DNA from: Rhizobium sp. ICMP 5592
GTDB lineage: Bacteria > Pseudomonadota > Alphaproteobacteria > Rhizobiales > Rhizobiaceae
Assembly: GCF_009498525.1 (NCBI RefSeq)
Contig: NZ_QSNT01000001.1
Location: forward strand, 1,325,083-1,389,082
Length of the DNA: 64,000 nucleotides
Reading direction: 5' to 3'
Of the stretch, positions 36,449 to 46,638 are shown in pieces. The notes below the pieces were generated by a model. The model made no database searches, had not been told where the DNA came from, and was given only the letters and a program-made list of their open reading frames with translations. Positions within the stretch are counted from its first letter, which is position 1, and the number at the start of each line of letters is the position of its first letter. Made by a program: the position numbers and the translations under genes.

Positions 36449-38484
36449 GTGCTGCCGCCCTTTTCGCGGTCAATGGCCGCTTCTTCACGCAGAATGCAAC
36501 CGGGGTGCAGCGTTATGCGTCGAACGTCGTGCGCGCACTTGATAGCGCGCTCGCTGCGGCAGATGCGCGGGCGGCGATCATTGCTCCGTCGGGGACGCCG
36601 AACCCGGGTTTCGGTCATATGCCTCTGATCCAGTCAGGCCCTCTTTCTGGGCACCCCTGGGAGCAGATCACCTTGCCTGCCCAATGGCCCGGTCGGCTCC
36701 TCAACCTTTGCAACACGGCACCTGCCTCCAAGGCCGATCAGATCGTCTGCATCCATGATGCCAACGTATTTTCGGCGCCCGAGAGCTATAACCGCACCTT
36801 TCGGATGGTTTATCAGACGTTGCAGCCGCTTCTCGTGCGGCGATCCGCGCGGATCGCCACGGTTTCCCATGCCGCGGCACGCCAGATCGCCCGGCATCTG
36901 CCGATCCGGATCGAGGACATTGCCGTGCTTCCGAACGGTCATGAGCATGCCCTGAGCTGGGACCCGACGCTCGCACAATTGGCGCCGGGCTTTATTGCCG
37001 AAACCTTCGGGCAAAGCGATCGCCGGTTCATTCTCGCGCTGGGCTCCAGGGCGCGTCACAAGAACCTTGCGCTGCTCGTCGATGCAGCTCCGCGGCTTGA
37101 CGAGATCGGCGTGGATATCGTGATCGCCGGCGGCGGCGCCGAGATTTTCGTTCCCGGCGCTCTGAAGCAGCGATCCAACGTCCATCTGATCGGTCGCGTG
37201 TCGGACCACGATCTGGCCTATCTGCTCGAAAGGGCGCTCTGCCTCACATTTCCGTCGCTGACGGAAGGCTTTGGCCTTCCGATCGTCGAGGCCATGGCAC
37301 GCGGTTGTCCAGTCATTGCTTCATACACCGCGAGCATGCCGGAAGTCTGCGGTGAGGCGGCTCTGCTCGCCTCACCCTCGGACCCGGCCGCCTGGATCAG
37401 GCATATCCGTGCGCTCAAGGAGACGCCGGAGCTGCGCAGCGAGCTGGTCGGAAAGGGATATGAGCAAGTCCGGCATTTTTCCTGGTCGCAGACGGCTGCC
37501 GGCTATATGGAGCTGCTCGAGCGACCGGCAGCACATCCGAAGACCTATAAACCGGTCACTGCGAGCGTTCCGCGCACGGCCGTGATCATCGCCACGCGCG
37601 GACGCCCCGGTGTCGTGAGCGCCACGGTCCGCCATCTGCTTGCCACGCAAACGCTGAAGCCCGAGGCCGTTATCGTGTCCTGCATTGATCTTGCGGACGC
37701 GGGCGATCTGGTCGGACATTCGGAGGTGACGGTGGTGACTGGTTTGCCGGGCCTGACCACACAGCGCAATACGGCGCTTCTGAGCCTGCCGGAAGAGACC
37801 GAGATCGTCGCCTTCTTCGACGACGACTTCATTGCGGACAGGAATTGGCTTGCCGCCGCCGCAAGGTCGTTTCGGGACGACAGCCAGATCGTCGGCTTTA
37901 CCGGACGGGTCCTTGCGGACGGCGTCAACGGCCCAGGCATCGGTTTCGAAGAAGCATTGCGCTTGGTCGAGGCCGCTCCGCCGAGCGACTGGAGCTGGAT
38001 CGAGCCCTACAGTCCCTATGGCTGCAATATGGCATTCCGCGCGCAAGCCATCGGAGAGACCCGTTTCGATGAGCGTCTCGTACTTTATGGCTGGTTGGAA
38101 GATCGCGATTTCGCCGCGGCGCTCGCCAAGCGCGGTGGTCGTTTCGTCAAATGCGCGGAAGCCTTCGGTGTGCATATGGGGGTGAAGAACGGCCGGATAA
38201 GCGGCGAGCGCTTTGGCTATTCGCAGGTCGTAAATCCCATCTACATGCTGCGAAAAGGCACGATGACGGGCGCAAAGGTCGCGAACCACATCATTTGCAA
38301 CATGGCTATGAATTTCACACGCGCGGCATGGCCCGAACCCTTCGTCGACAGGCGCGGACGGGCCAGAGGCAATCTGATCGCAATCGCCGATCTTCTTCGC
38401 GGCCGCCTGGAACCCGAGCGCGCGGCAAGGCTGACAGCGAAAAACAGCACGGGGCAACTTAAGTCGGAGGTGACGACTAGATGA
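36445..38484 (+). CDS. Bifunctional glycosyltransferase (GT4-GT2 fusion)
   Basis: 679 residues from the ATG at 36445, overlapping the polymerase stop. Residues 1-~375 are a GT-B/GT4 enzyme (ALGSRARHKNLALLVDAA and the E-x7-E motif in TEGFGLPIVEAMARGCPV). From ~385 a GT-A/GT2 domain follows (TAVIIATRGRPGVVSATVRH, with metal-binding FFDDDF). Two transferases on one chain would couple successive sugar additions. Overlaps the next gene by 4 bases. Confidence 0.88.
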   Translation: MSAAALFAVNGRFFTQNATGVQRYASNVVRALDSALAAADARAAIIAPSGTPNPGFGHMPLIQSGPLSGHPWEQITLPAQWPGRLLNLCNTAPASKADQIVCIHDANVFSAPESYNRTFRMVYQTLQPLLVRRSARIATVSHAAARQIARHLPIRIEDIAVLPNGHEHALSWDPTLAQLAPGFIAETFGQSDRRFILALGSRARHKNLALLVDAAPRLDEIGVDIVIAGGGAEIFVPGALKQRSNVHLIGRVSDHDLAYLLERALCLTFPSLTEGFGLPIVEAMARGCPVIASYTASMPEVCGEAALLASPSDPAAWIRHIRALKETPELRSELVGKGYEQVRHFSWSQTAAGYMELLERPAAHPKTYKPVTASVPRTAVIIATRGRPGVVSATVRHLLATQTLKPEAVIVSCIDLADAGDLVGHSEVTVVTGLPGLTTQRNTALLSLPEETEIVAFFDDDFIADRNWLAAAARSFRDDSQIVGFTGRVLADGVNGPGIGFEEALRLVEAAPPSDWSWIEPYSPYGCNMAFRAQAIGETRFDERLVLYGWLEDRDFAAALAKRGGRFVKCAEAFGVHMGVKNGRISGERFGYSQVVNPIYMLRKGTMTGAKVANHIICNMAMNFTRAAWPEPFVDRRGRARGNLIAIADLLRGRLEPERAARLTAKNSTGQLKSEVTTR

Positions 38485-40217
38485 CGCAGAACAATCCGTC
38501 TCTTTTGGAACGCTCGTCCCGGCTTTGGCGGCTCGACGACGCTCCTACGGAAAACCCTAATGAAGGACCGGTCGCCCTCCTGCGATCGATGTGCGCGCTT
38601 GCTCTGCAGCACAAAACCAAACTTATCCTATGCACGGCCGTCGGGATCGGTCTGGCGGCATTCCATGCCCATTCCCTGCCGCGGATCTATACGGCAACAG
38701 CGACGCTGCTGCTTGAACCGCGCCGCGCGACCTTGGCTTCGGGTCAGGATGGGAGTGGCGCGCAGAATCTCGACCTGAACAGGGCGGACAGCGAACTTCA
38801 GATTATCCGTTCGGAGCGCCTGCTCTCGGCGGTTTTCGACAGCTTGAATCTGCAAAACAGTGCGGAGCTTGGTCCGCAGCCGCCTCGGATGCTCGATCTT
38901 ATCGTCGGTAATGTACGCCGTATCTTGAGCGAGCCGGGGACAGGAACCGGTGCGGTAACATCGGAGACTGGCAAAACAGCCCGGCCCGATGGTGTGACTG
39001 CGGCAAGCAATATCGCGCCCCCCGCCACCGATGCGCGTCAAGCGGCATTCCAGAATTTCGCTCAGCGTCTGGACGTCCGCCGGGTTGGTCAGTCCTATGT
39101 CATGGAAATCAGTTACTCATCTTCCGATCCGGCGCTCGCCGCGCGTGTCGCCAATGCGGCCGTGTCGGGCTATATTCTGCAAGCGGTCTCTTTCAAGGCG
39201 GAGATGGCCCAGGCGGGAACGGAGGTGCTTCAATGGCGCCTCGATGCTCTGGCGGCGCAAGTGGATGCTGCGACGGAAGCCATGGAGCAGGGCAAGCTGC
39301 CGGCCATTCCGACGCCAGACGGCGATGCGCGCATTATCGGTGCCGCGCTGCCGCCATTGAGCCCGTCGGCGCCGCGCGCATCGTTGATCACGGCGCTTGG
39401 AGGCGTTCTCGGGCTGCTCGCCGGCTTCTCCTTGATTGCGCTCAACCTGGCGCTGGATCGCAAGGTTCGCAACGCCAAGGATTTGGTGCGGGACACGGGA
39501 ATACCATGTCTTGGAACCTTGCCGGACGCGGCAAGCCGGGCGAGCCTGAGGCGAGGTCCGTACAGCCACAGAACCTCTCTCGTCGTCAACCTGCCTGGCA
39601 GCGCCTATGCCGTGGCGATACGCGATCTCAGGACATCCATCGAGATCGCCTGCTCGGCCATTCGCAACGAACGAGGCATCGTGATCGCGGTCGCGGGCTG
39701 GGAGGCCGGCAATGGCGTGTCGACGCTGTGCCTGAGCCTGGCGCAATTCATCAGCCGGAGCGGTCGGCATACGACGCTTTTCAATGCGGAGATGGGGCAG
39801 ATCGACCTTATCGATGATGGTCCCGATGCTTTGCCGACAACGTCGTTGGCCGATGCGCTCGTTGCCGACATGCGGCCGGAACAGGTGATCTTCGGGAATG
39901 GGCGCGGAGACGATGACGGCATTGCCGTGCTCCCCATACATTCCGCAAATGCCTTGACAAATCTCTATGTCGATTTCCGTGACCGGCGTGTCGCGCGTGT
40001 CGTCGAGGCAGCCCGTGCCAGGGGCGATGTGCTTCTCGGTTTGCCGCCGGTCGGCGACTCGACGGATGCGCAGGCGCTGGCAATTCACGCCGATGCGGTT
40101 CTGATCGTCGCCAGTGCCGGGCGGACGACCACCGAACAAGTCAACGACACTCTACAGCAATTGCGACGCTCTGGCGCCAATGTGATTGGCACTGTGATCA
40201 ACCGGGCAAAGGCATAA
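38481..40217 (+). CDS. Wzz/ExoP-like polysaccharide copolymerase with a degenerate kinase domain
   Basis: Chain-length/export protein of the inner membrane, 578 residues. TM1 about 47-63, Wzz domain, short helical periplasmic part, Pro-rich PPLSPSAPR, then TM2 about 303-323 and a cytoplasmic BY-kinase-like domain. The Walker A reads AGWEAGNGVST (405-415), with the invariant Lys replaced by Val413. The Walker A' region reads TLFNAEM and Walker B LLGLPPVGDS, so both conserved Asp positions are lost. No Tyr cluster at the C-terminus. Hence probably a structural copolymerase without kinase activity (inference). The periplasmic coiled coil is much shorter than in ExoP. Confidence 0.85.
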   Translation: MTQNNPSLLERSSRLWRLDDAPTENPNEGPVALLRSMCALALQHKTKLILCTAVGIGLAAFHAHSLPRIYTATATLLLEPRRATLASGQDGSGAQNLDLNRADSELQIIRSERLLSAVFDSLNLQNSAELGPQPPRMLDLIVGNVRRILSEPGTGTGAVTSETGKTARPDGVTAASNIAPPATDARQAAFQNFAQRLDVRRVGQSYVMEISYSSSDPALAARVANAAVSGYILQAVSFKAEMAQAGTEVLQWRLDALAAQVDAATEAMEQGKLPAIPTPDGDARIIGAALPPLSPSAPRASLITALGGVLGLLAGFSLIALNLALDRKVRNAKDLVRDTGIPCLGTLPDAASRASLRRGPYSHRTSLVVNLPGSAYAVAIRDLRTSIEIACSAIRNERGIVIAVAGWEAGNGVSTLCLSLAQFISRSGRHTTLFNAEMGQIDLIDDGPDALPTTSLADALVADMRPEQVIFGNGRGDDDGIAVLPIHSANALTNLYVDFRDRRVARVVEAARARGDVLLGLPPVGDSTDAQALAIHADAVLIVASAGRTTTEQVNDTLQQLRRSGANVIGTVINRAKA

Positions 40218-40222
40218 CAAGA

Positions 40223-41224
40223 ATGGAAGCTCCGAAAATCGCCGTTGTTATTACCTGCTGGAATTATGAAACCTATGTGGCGAAGGCGATCCGTAGCGTC
40301 GTTTCACAGGGCTGCGACGATTGCGAGCTCGTCGTCATCGACGACGGCTCGACCGATTCGTCCTGGGACGTCATTCAGAGTGAGGGGGTAACCGCCTATC
40401 GCATTGAAAATAGCGGACAACGGGCGGCAGGTCTTTATGGGTTGGAGCGGACGCAGGCGCCGTTCGTTCTGTTTCTGGATGCGGACGACGAGCTCGCTCC
40501 AGGTTCGCTCGCAACAATCATTTCGAAGCTGGACAGCGACGTTGCCAAGCTTCAATTCTCGCTGACCCGCATCAATGATCGGGGTGACGTCACCAGCGCC
40601 GCGACACCTCTGAAGGCATTCCGCGAACGCGACGCGATCGCCGATCTCGTGCTGCGCACAGGCGTCTACACCACTCCACCGACATCCGGAAACGTATTCA
40701 GGCGCGACCTGTGCGAACACCTTCGGGAGATGACATACGACCGTGCGGTGGATGGAGTGATCCTGTTTGCCGCGCCGTTCATGGGCGATGTCGTGAGCCT
40801 CTCCGAGGAACTCGGACGCTACCGCGTCCATGGCCGCAACATTTCCGGGCTGGGGCGTCCCGTCGAGCCGGCTTCGTTGCGTGGTGAATTGAACCGCTTT
40901 GTCCAGCGGATGAGCCACCTGCGCCGAATTCTGGCGCAGTATGGTCGGGCGGACGAGCTGGTTCAGCCCGAGCGGGCCTATTTTTATCTCGAGCGCAGCT
41001 TCTATCTGGCGATAGCCGAAGGGCGGCGCCCACCGATCGGGCGTCTCCTTGAACTGCTCCGCCAGCTTTGGTGGGAAGCCTATCCCATGAAGACCAAGGC
41101 GACCGTCGCGGCATTCTGGTTACTGACCATGGTGCTCCCAAACCGACGGGCGCGCAGCGGGCTTGCCTACCGGCTGAACGGAGGCAAGCGCTCGACCCTC
41201 GGGATGATTCAGTCACTGCTATAA
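40223..41224 (+). CDS. Glycosyltransferase family 2
   Basis: 333 residues. GT-A domain at the N-terminus: IAVVITCWNYETYVAKAIRS, VVIDDGSTDSSW and the DxD-like FLDADDE motif. Three-base-scale spacing from the copolymerase gene indicates the same operon. Cytoplasmic, likely adds one residue to the repeat unit. The last gene before a convergent terminator. Confidence 0.9.
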   Translation: MEAPKIAVVITCWNYETYVAKAIRSVVSQGCDDCELVVIDDGSTDSSWDVIQSEGVTAYRIENSGQRAAGLYGLERTQAPFVLFLDADDELAPGSLATIISKLDSDVAKLQFSLTRINDRGDVTSAATPLKAFRERDAIADLVLRTGVYTTPPTSGNVFRRDLCEHLREMTYDRAVDGVILFAAPFMGDVVSLSEELGRYRVHGRNISGLGRPVEPASLRGELNRFVQRMSHLRRILAQYGRADELVQPERAYFYLERSFYLAIAEGRRPPIGRLLELLRQLWWEAYPMKTKATVAAFWLLTMVLPNRRARSGLAYRLNGGKRSTLGMIQSLL

Positions 41225-41244
41225 GCCCGACCTTGGATCGGGCT
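41224..41244. terminator. Hairpin between the convergent GT2 and flippase genes
   Basis: AGCCCGA and TCGGGCT with a 7-base loop directly at the GT2 stop codon. Confidence 0.55.
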
Positions 41245-41253
41245 GGCAGGCGA

Positions 41254-42696
41254 TCATCGACGGCGGTCAGCCAGTTCGAGCCGTCCGCCTCCTGCGATCA
41301 GTCTTACGCCGAGAGCAAAGAGCGTTCCGACATAGGCCGCGGCGCCCGTCGCCACGACGAGGGCAAGCTCCAGGATGTGATTCCAGGATCGTCCCCCCAG
41401 CTCGTCTCGCAGCATGAGAACCCACACGACCATGACGATTGCGGCAAGGGCGATCTTCCATATGTTTTTCAGCTGTGCCCCGATACCAAGCCCCAACAGC
41501 CGCCGGGCGTCATTCAGGTAGAATGTAAACATGATCGCCGAGAGGAGAACTCTCGCCACGCTGACGCCGCCGGTCGAAAAGAAATAGAAGCCGATCGAGA
41601 TCAGAACGATCCTGAAGCAGAGGTCGATGGCATTCAGCCTGAAGAGAATATGGGGGCGGTCAAGCGCGAGGCTGGCCGAATACAGGGTCTGAAAGTAGGG
41701 TATCGGGATCACCGCCAATGAAAGCATGCTCAGCAGAGGAGCGGCATCCTTCCATTTTTCTCCGAGCAGGAGATCGGTGACGAGGTCCGATGTCAGCGAT
41801 ATCCCGACGCAGGCGGGCACCGAAATCAGCATCGCAAAACGGGCGGCCTTGAGAAAGGCCAGTCTCATTCGCTGAGGATCCGAGTTGATCTGCGAAAAGG
41901 CGGCCATCACCGGCTGCAGTGCCGGACCGATCAGGCTTTGCGTCGGCACCACGGACACGTCGCTCGCCACGGCATAGCGGCCGAGCGTCGTGCTGTCGGT
42001 GCCGGCGCCGATCAGGAAACGGTCGAATTGCCAGTTCAGTGCCGAGACCAGTTGCGCCGAGCTGAACCAGCCGACGAAGCCGGCGAAATCTGATAGCCGC
42101 GCCAGCGAGAGCGCCGGCCGGTATGGGGCAAGCACATAGGACATTGTCACGGCCGCTATCGAATTGGTGACGAAGTTAGCCGCGATGGCCCAATAGGCCC
42201 CTCCGGAAAAAACGATGATGATGGCGACGACGAAAGCGCATAGCTTTCCGCAAAACTCCATCATGAAGGTCTGCTGGAAGCCCATATTCCGGGCGAAATA
42301 CACCATTGCCGGACTGTAGAACCCTTTCACGATTGGGCCTAACGCCAGCATGGCAATCAACGGGATCAGTTGAGGGTTGTGATTGAACATCGAAAAAGGC
42401 CAGGCGGCGGTCATCACGATGAGCGCGATCAATCCACTCCTCATGACGCTCAGCGTGAAGCCGGTGTCCAGATGGCTCTTGTCTATGACGTTCAGCCGGA
42501 CCAGTGCCTGTGTGACCGGCACCTCAAGGACGGTATCGACGACGACGACGAGCGACATGGCCAGCGCCGCCAGGCCGAAATCGGCGGGGGTCAGGATGCG
42601 AGCGAGGAACAGAAGCGTGAAGAAGTCGATGATGCGTCCGAGGAAGCGTGACACGATGAGCCAGCCGGCTCCTTTGAAGGCTTTGAACGCGAGCAT
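41254..42696 (-). CDS. Wzx-like polysaccharide flippase (MOP superfamily)
   Basis: 480 residues with 12-14 hydrophobic helices. N-terminal GWLIVSRFLGRIIDFFTLLF and LARILTPADFGLAALAM are typical of Polysacc_synt/oligosaccharide flippases that move lipid-linked repeat units across the inner membrane. It is encoded opposite to the main operon, 30 bases from its end. Completes a Wzx/Wzy set with the polymerase and copolymerase. Confidence 0.88.
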   Translation of the reverse strand: MLAFKAFKGAGWLIVSRFLGRIIDFFTLLFLARILTPADFGLAALAMSLVVVVDTVLEVPVTQALVRLNVIDKSHLDTGFTLSVMRSGLIALIVMTAAWPFSMFNHNPQLIPLIAMLALGPIVKGFYSPAMVYFARNMGFQQTFMMEFCGKLCAFVVAIIIVFSGGAYWAIAANFVTNSIAAVTMSYVLAPYRPALSLARLSDFAGFVGWFSSAQLVSALNWQFDRFLIGAGTDSTTLGRYAVASDVSVVPTQSLIGPALQPVMAAFSQINSDPQRMRLAFLKAARFAMLISVPACVGISLTSDLVTDLLLGEKWKDAAPLLSMLSLAVIPIPYFQTLYSASLALDRPHILFRLNAIDLCFRIVLISIGFYFFSTGGVSVARVLLSAIMFTFYLNDARRLLGLGIGAQLKNIWKIALAAIVMVVWVLMLRDELGGRSWNHILELALVVATGAAAYVGTLFALGVRLIAGGGRLELADRRR

Positions 42697-42844
42697 CCTG
42701 ACCTAAGACCTCGCGCATCGCCATGGCAGTCCAACATTGGCTCCATGCTGTTCCATGGTGGGCGGAAGCTCTTCTGGGTGTGCTCCGACGGAACCATGCT
42801 TAAGACGCGTTACAATAGTCATGGACATGTCCTTGGCATAAAAT

Positions 42845-44812
42845 TCAACGATATAGGCGAGCCGAAACCCCTCGCAGCACATGCGCCATTTCAAGCGCGG
42901 CAAGCAGCGGAGGTTTGAGCAAAGGGAAGTCCCGGGCAATTGCACCCTCGCGCCACAGATGCGATTTGACCGACATCAGCTTCTTGGAGAGAGCCGCGTT
43001 CTGCGGGCGATTGAGCACATGCACCACGTCGGAGCGACCGAAGTCGACCGAGCGGGTGCCAACGCCGAGTGCCACAATATCGATCCGGCTCGGATTGGTG
43101 ATAGCTTGCTTCAGGCGCAACCAGGCACAGTCGGCATCACGCAAGACCTGCGCGCCGCTACTGATGCGATCGATATATTGTAGAGCTCCGGACAGAAGCG
43201 GATTGCCCGCCGCCGGATCCAGCTTGCCGTAACGGATATCACCGGAATTGGCGACGACAACGCCGTCGGCATCCTCGCTGAACTGACGAACGGACGGTAG
43301 GGCAGGCTCGAACAGGCTCTCGATGATCTGCCAGTAGCGCAGGATTACGGTTTCCACCTTGAACGGATTATACAGGTTTTGCTCGACAACGAGGCCCGCG
43401 ACCATCGGAAAATGGTCTTCGCTCAGTCCCTTGTAATTGCAGCGCGCAAATTGGATGGTCTCGAACCGGCGATCGGGAAGGCCGGCGGCCAGCAGCCGCT
43501 GAGTGCTGCCGTATAGGCCTGTATCGCAAAGAACGATGCGCTGCGCCTGACCCGAAATCTGATCGAGATGGCGAATGAACAGGTCGTTCTGCTTGCGAAT
43601 AGCGTCCAGCACTGCCTGGCCGACACCGCTATCGAGCAGCGTGAAAAATCGCTTTGGATCGAAAGTCTGTTGCCAGGGCTCCGGCAATTCGTAGCTCTCT
43701 CCACCCAATGCGCGGGCAACGTCGGCGAAGCTCCCGTTCTGGAATTCGCGGCCGAGTTCGTCCAGCACTGCCGGGCTCCTGGTCATGACCGCCGAACGCG
43801 CGGCGACAAGCCTTGAAACCAGGATATTGTCGCGCTTGAGGTCGAGTGGCAGGCCGAGCGCCTGTAAAACCCGCTCGAAAGCCTCCCTGATGCCGATCCC
43901 GCCTCTGGCGCAGAACAATAGCGTAGTGTCGCCGCCAGCTTTGGCCTGCTTGGCATATAGCCAGATGAACAGACAGAACTCCGCGACGATCGGTCCGAAA
44001 ACCTCCCGGCCGAAGGAGACCTTGTCGTTTGGCGTCGGAATATCGCGGCCGTGATGCACCAGGCGCTGGTGGATCTGCCTGACCGCCTCGGTAGCCGCGC
44101 CGTCTGCGCGCGAAGCGTAGCGGTCAAAACGGCTTCTTGGAAGGTGAACTGTCTTGATCCCCATCGCGCCGGGCACCCGGACGTCGGCCATCACATCGTC
44201 GCCGATGTGCAGAACCCGGGATGGGGAAACGGCTTCGGCTTCGAGCACGACGGAAAACAACCCGCCATAGCGTTTGCTCGCCTGGGCATCGGCGCTCGAA
44301 TAGATCCTGTCGATCAGCCCTGGACCGTGAAAATGATTGATCAATTCCGCAAGGTGGTCGGTGGAAAGCCCCGTGTCGCTCACAGCGACAATTCGGGTGC
44401 CGGCCTGCCGATATCGCCTCAGCAAGGTGGCGAGCGCCGCGTTTGCCGTGAGAGCCGTCTTTTCGACGGCCAATTCTATGGCGAGACGCTCCCCTGCTAG
44501 GTCCTCCGGCAGGCCGAGCAATGCCAGTTGGTTGCGGATGATGTCGGTCAGCCGCACTTCGCCCGCACCGCCACCTGCATTGAGCGCGCGGTAGGCAAAT
44601 TTCTGAGCAAGGAGGCGAGCCCTGACAAGTTCGTTCTTGCCGATGGACAGGCCTCGTTCCCTGAGGAGATGCGCAAAACGTGCCTCACCCACGGCAATCC
44701 GGGAACGCTGCGACTTTCCACGGCGCAACAGTAGCGTGTCGAACACGTCGGTAGAAATCAGCTCGATTTCGTCGGCATGTTGATAGAAATCGTCGAGGCT
44801 TCGCCGTAGCAC
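42845..44812 (-). CDS. HAD-superfamily protein (COG5610-like) of polysaccharide loci
   Basis: 655 residues. The N-terminal ~230 residues form a HAD phosphohydrolase domain: motif I STDVFDTLLLR (about 20-30), motif II VSDTG, Lys in QASKRYGGLF and motif IV HIGDDVMADV. The long remainder (VFGPIVAEFCLFIWLYAKQA, FCARGGIGIREAFERVLQAL) matches the second domain seen in predicted HAD hydrolases that accompany surface-polysaccharide genes. Substrate unknown, possibly a glycan- or lipid-linked phosphate. Confidence 0.8.
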   Translation of the reverse strand: MLRRSLDDFYQHADEIELISTDVFDTLLLRRGKSQRSRIAVGEARFAHLLRERGLSIGKNELVRARLLAQKFAYRALNAGGGAGEVRLTDIIRNQLALLGLPEDLAGERLAIELAVEKTALTANAALATLLRRYRQAGTRIVAVSDTGLSTDHLAELINHFHGPGLIDRIYSSADAQASKRYGGLFSVVLEAEAVSPSRVLHIGDDVMADVRVPGAMGIKTVHLPRSRFDRYASRADGAATEAVRQIHQRLVHHGRDIPTPNDKVSFGREVFGPIVAEFCLFIWLYAKQAKAGGDTTLLFCARGGIGIREAFERVLQALGLPLDLKRDNILVSRLVAARSAVMTRSPAVLDELGREFQNGSFADVARALGGESYELPEPWQQTFDPKRFFTLLDSGVGQAVLDAIRKQNDLFIRHLDQISGQAQRIVLCDTGLYGSTQRLLAAGLPDRRFETIQFARCNYKGLSEDHFPMVAGLVVEQNLYNPFKVETVILRYWQIIESLFEPALPSVRQFSEDADGVVVANSGDIRYGKLDPAAGNPLLSGALQYIDRISSGAQVLRDADCAWLRLKQAITNPSRIDIVALGVGTRSVDFGRSDVVHVLNRPQNAALSKKLMSVKSHLWREGAIARDFPLLKPPLLAALEMAHVLRGVSARLYR

Positions 44813-45122
44813 TAAACACCCCCTCGGCGTGCACCGAATTCAGTCGATTTTTCCAGGCAAGATATGATTTTCAATATCGAACTATTTATATCGATGGCTC
44901 GATATCAATTTGAAGCATAGACTAGCAGCATAGAGTAAAATATATCAAGTACTATTCGGAAATATAAAGGAAATCACTTGAATTTATGTTCCATTTTTCT
45001 CCTGCTGGAGATTAGTGTGCACTATAATATCCGAATTATTTAGATTGTATGTTTGAATTCAACTTCCAATATCTCAAAAGATAATCTACGCTTGTAAAAC
45101 AGCTGGAGGTGAGGGCGACTCC
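44813..45122. other. AT-rich divergent promoter region
   Basis: 310 bases, strongly AT-rich from 44870 to 45090, between the divergent HAD and flavoprotein genes. It ends in a GGAGGTGAGG ribosome-binding site for the flavoprotein. Promoters for both directions are expected, no clear box assigned. Confidence 0.5.
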
Positions 45123-46463
45123 ATGAATGATGCAGGCCATCAGATCATCATCGATCCCGTAACTGAGGCGGAACGGTTTGATGCCGTCGTCCTTGGGGCC
45201 GGTATTTCAGGGCTGGTTTCCGCGTCGGTACTGCTACGGCAGGGGTATACCCGGGTTCTCATCGTCGACGAATATGACCATATCGGCGGAAATCACATCG
45301 ACTGGTCCTCCGGAGGGTACACCTTCGACATCGGCAGCCTGATTTTCCAGGACGACTCTCCTCTGCTTGAGCACTTTCCCGAGCTGTTGCCTTTATATGT
45401 GCCGATCAATCCGCAATGGGCGCGGCTGAACCCTCAAGGGATGATCACCACCTATCCGATTTCGGTTCGGGACGATATTTTCGGTGCGGGCGTGCTGGAA
45501 ACCGCGCGGATTTTCGCGTCAGTGATATATGCGCGCCTGTTCCAGCGGAAAATGCGCAATGCACGAGAATTTGCGCGCTATTGGATTGGCGGGCGCCTGC
45601 TCCATCGCTCCGGCCTGGAATCCTACATGAGGCGTTTCTATGGGGTAGCGACGGATGGGATCGATATCGATCTCGCCCGGAAGCGGATGCTTTGGATCAG
45701 CGAGCATGCATCCATTCAGAACCTCATTTCCCGTCTGTTGAAGCCGAAGCGGCAAGGCCCGACCAATCGGCAAATGGCGCGACCCAAGGAAGGATTTCGC
45801 TTTCTTTACAAAGCCGCTGCCGATCGGCTGGAAAAGGACGGCGCCGCGTTTCACCTGGCTGCTGAAATGCTGAGGATCTACAAGATCCAGGGCCAGTTTC
45901 ATCTGCAGCTCAAAGATAGAATTGTCGCATGCGACCGCATCATCTCGACCATTCCCATTCACAGGGCGGAAGAGTTATGCGGGCTCGATTCCGGGCGAAA
46001 ACTCGACACGATCACGCTCATCGGCCTCTATTTCAGCTTCGCCGGCGACCGCGGCTTTCGCCAGTCGATCATCTATAATTTTTCCCACGAGGGCGCATGG
46101 AAGCGCCTGACGATGTATTCCGATTTCTATGGTTGCGCCGACGGTCGCGAATATTTCACGGCTGAGGTTATCGGCAATCACGCCGGCGGCTCGGTACAGC
46201 AGGCGGAGGACGACTTCAGGGAGCATGTCCGCGCCAATGGACTGTTCCAGGGCGACCTCAAGCTGGAAGGAAGTTATGCTCTGGAAGAGGCCTATCCGAT
46301 CTATAGCCGAGGCGCCGCTCAACACGCCGCCGAGGCTATCCGGCAACTTCAGGCGTTCGGCCTCGAATCTCTCGGACGTCAGGGCGGTTTCAACTATCAA
46401 CCGACCGCACGCGCCTCCACGGTAGAGGCTGAGGCGGCGCTCCGCGTCAAGCAAATTGTCTAG
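45123..46463 (+). CDS. FAD/NAD(P)-binding oxidoreductase, UDP-galactopyranose-mutase-like
   Basis: 446 residues. The N-terminal FAD-binding motif VVLGAGISGLVSASVL is followed by EYDHIGGNHIDWSSGGYTFD, the GGN..D..G signature shared by UDP-galactopyranose mutases and protoporphyrinogen-oxidase-like flavoproteins. In this locus a role in making or modifying a nucleotide sugar is likely, possibly a furanose form (inference). Classic UGM is shorter (~370-390 residues), so it could be another member of the superfamily. Confidence 0.72.
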   Translation: MNDAGHQIIIDPVTEAERFDAVVLGAGISGLVSASVLLRQGYTRVLIVDEYDHIGGNHIDWSSGGYTFDIGSLIFQDDSPLLEHFPELLPLYVPINPQWARLNPQGMITTYPISVRDDIFGAGVLETARIFASVIYARLFQRKMRNAREFARYWIGGRLLHRSGLESYMRRFYGVATDGIDIDLARKRMLWISEHASIQNLISRLLKPKRQGPTNRQMARPKEGFRFLYKAAADRLEKDGAAFHLAAEMLRIYKIQGQFHLQLKDRIVACDRIISTIPIHRAEELCGLDSGRKLDTITLIGLYFSFAGDRGFRQSIIYNFSHEGAWKRLTMYSDFYGCADGREYFTAEVIGNHAGGSVQQAEDDFREHVRANGLFQGDLKLEGSYALEEAYPIYSRGAAQHAAEAIRQLQAFGLESLGRQGGFNYQPTARASTVEAEAALRVKQIV

Positions 46464-46638
46464 ATAGTTTTCCACGCAATCGCGGGAAAATGAAGCATAT
46501 GCATGTGCCGGATAGGCTTGGAATTTCGATGATGGCTGACGTCTTGGTGGGATATATTTGAGAGTATTGAGAAGTAGACAAAGTTCATTCCGGTATTGAA
46601 AATTTGTATTTGTCGACAATGGTATTGGGTGCGGTTTC

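Noticed and set aside
42703..42945. 80-residue minus-strand open frame between the flippase and HAD genes
   Set aside because: Largely overlaps the HAD gene's end, with no motif or ribosome-binding site.
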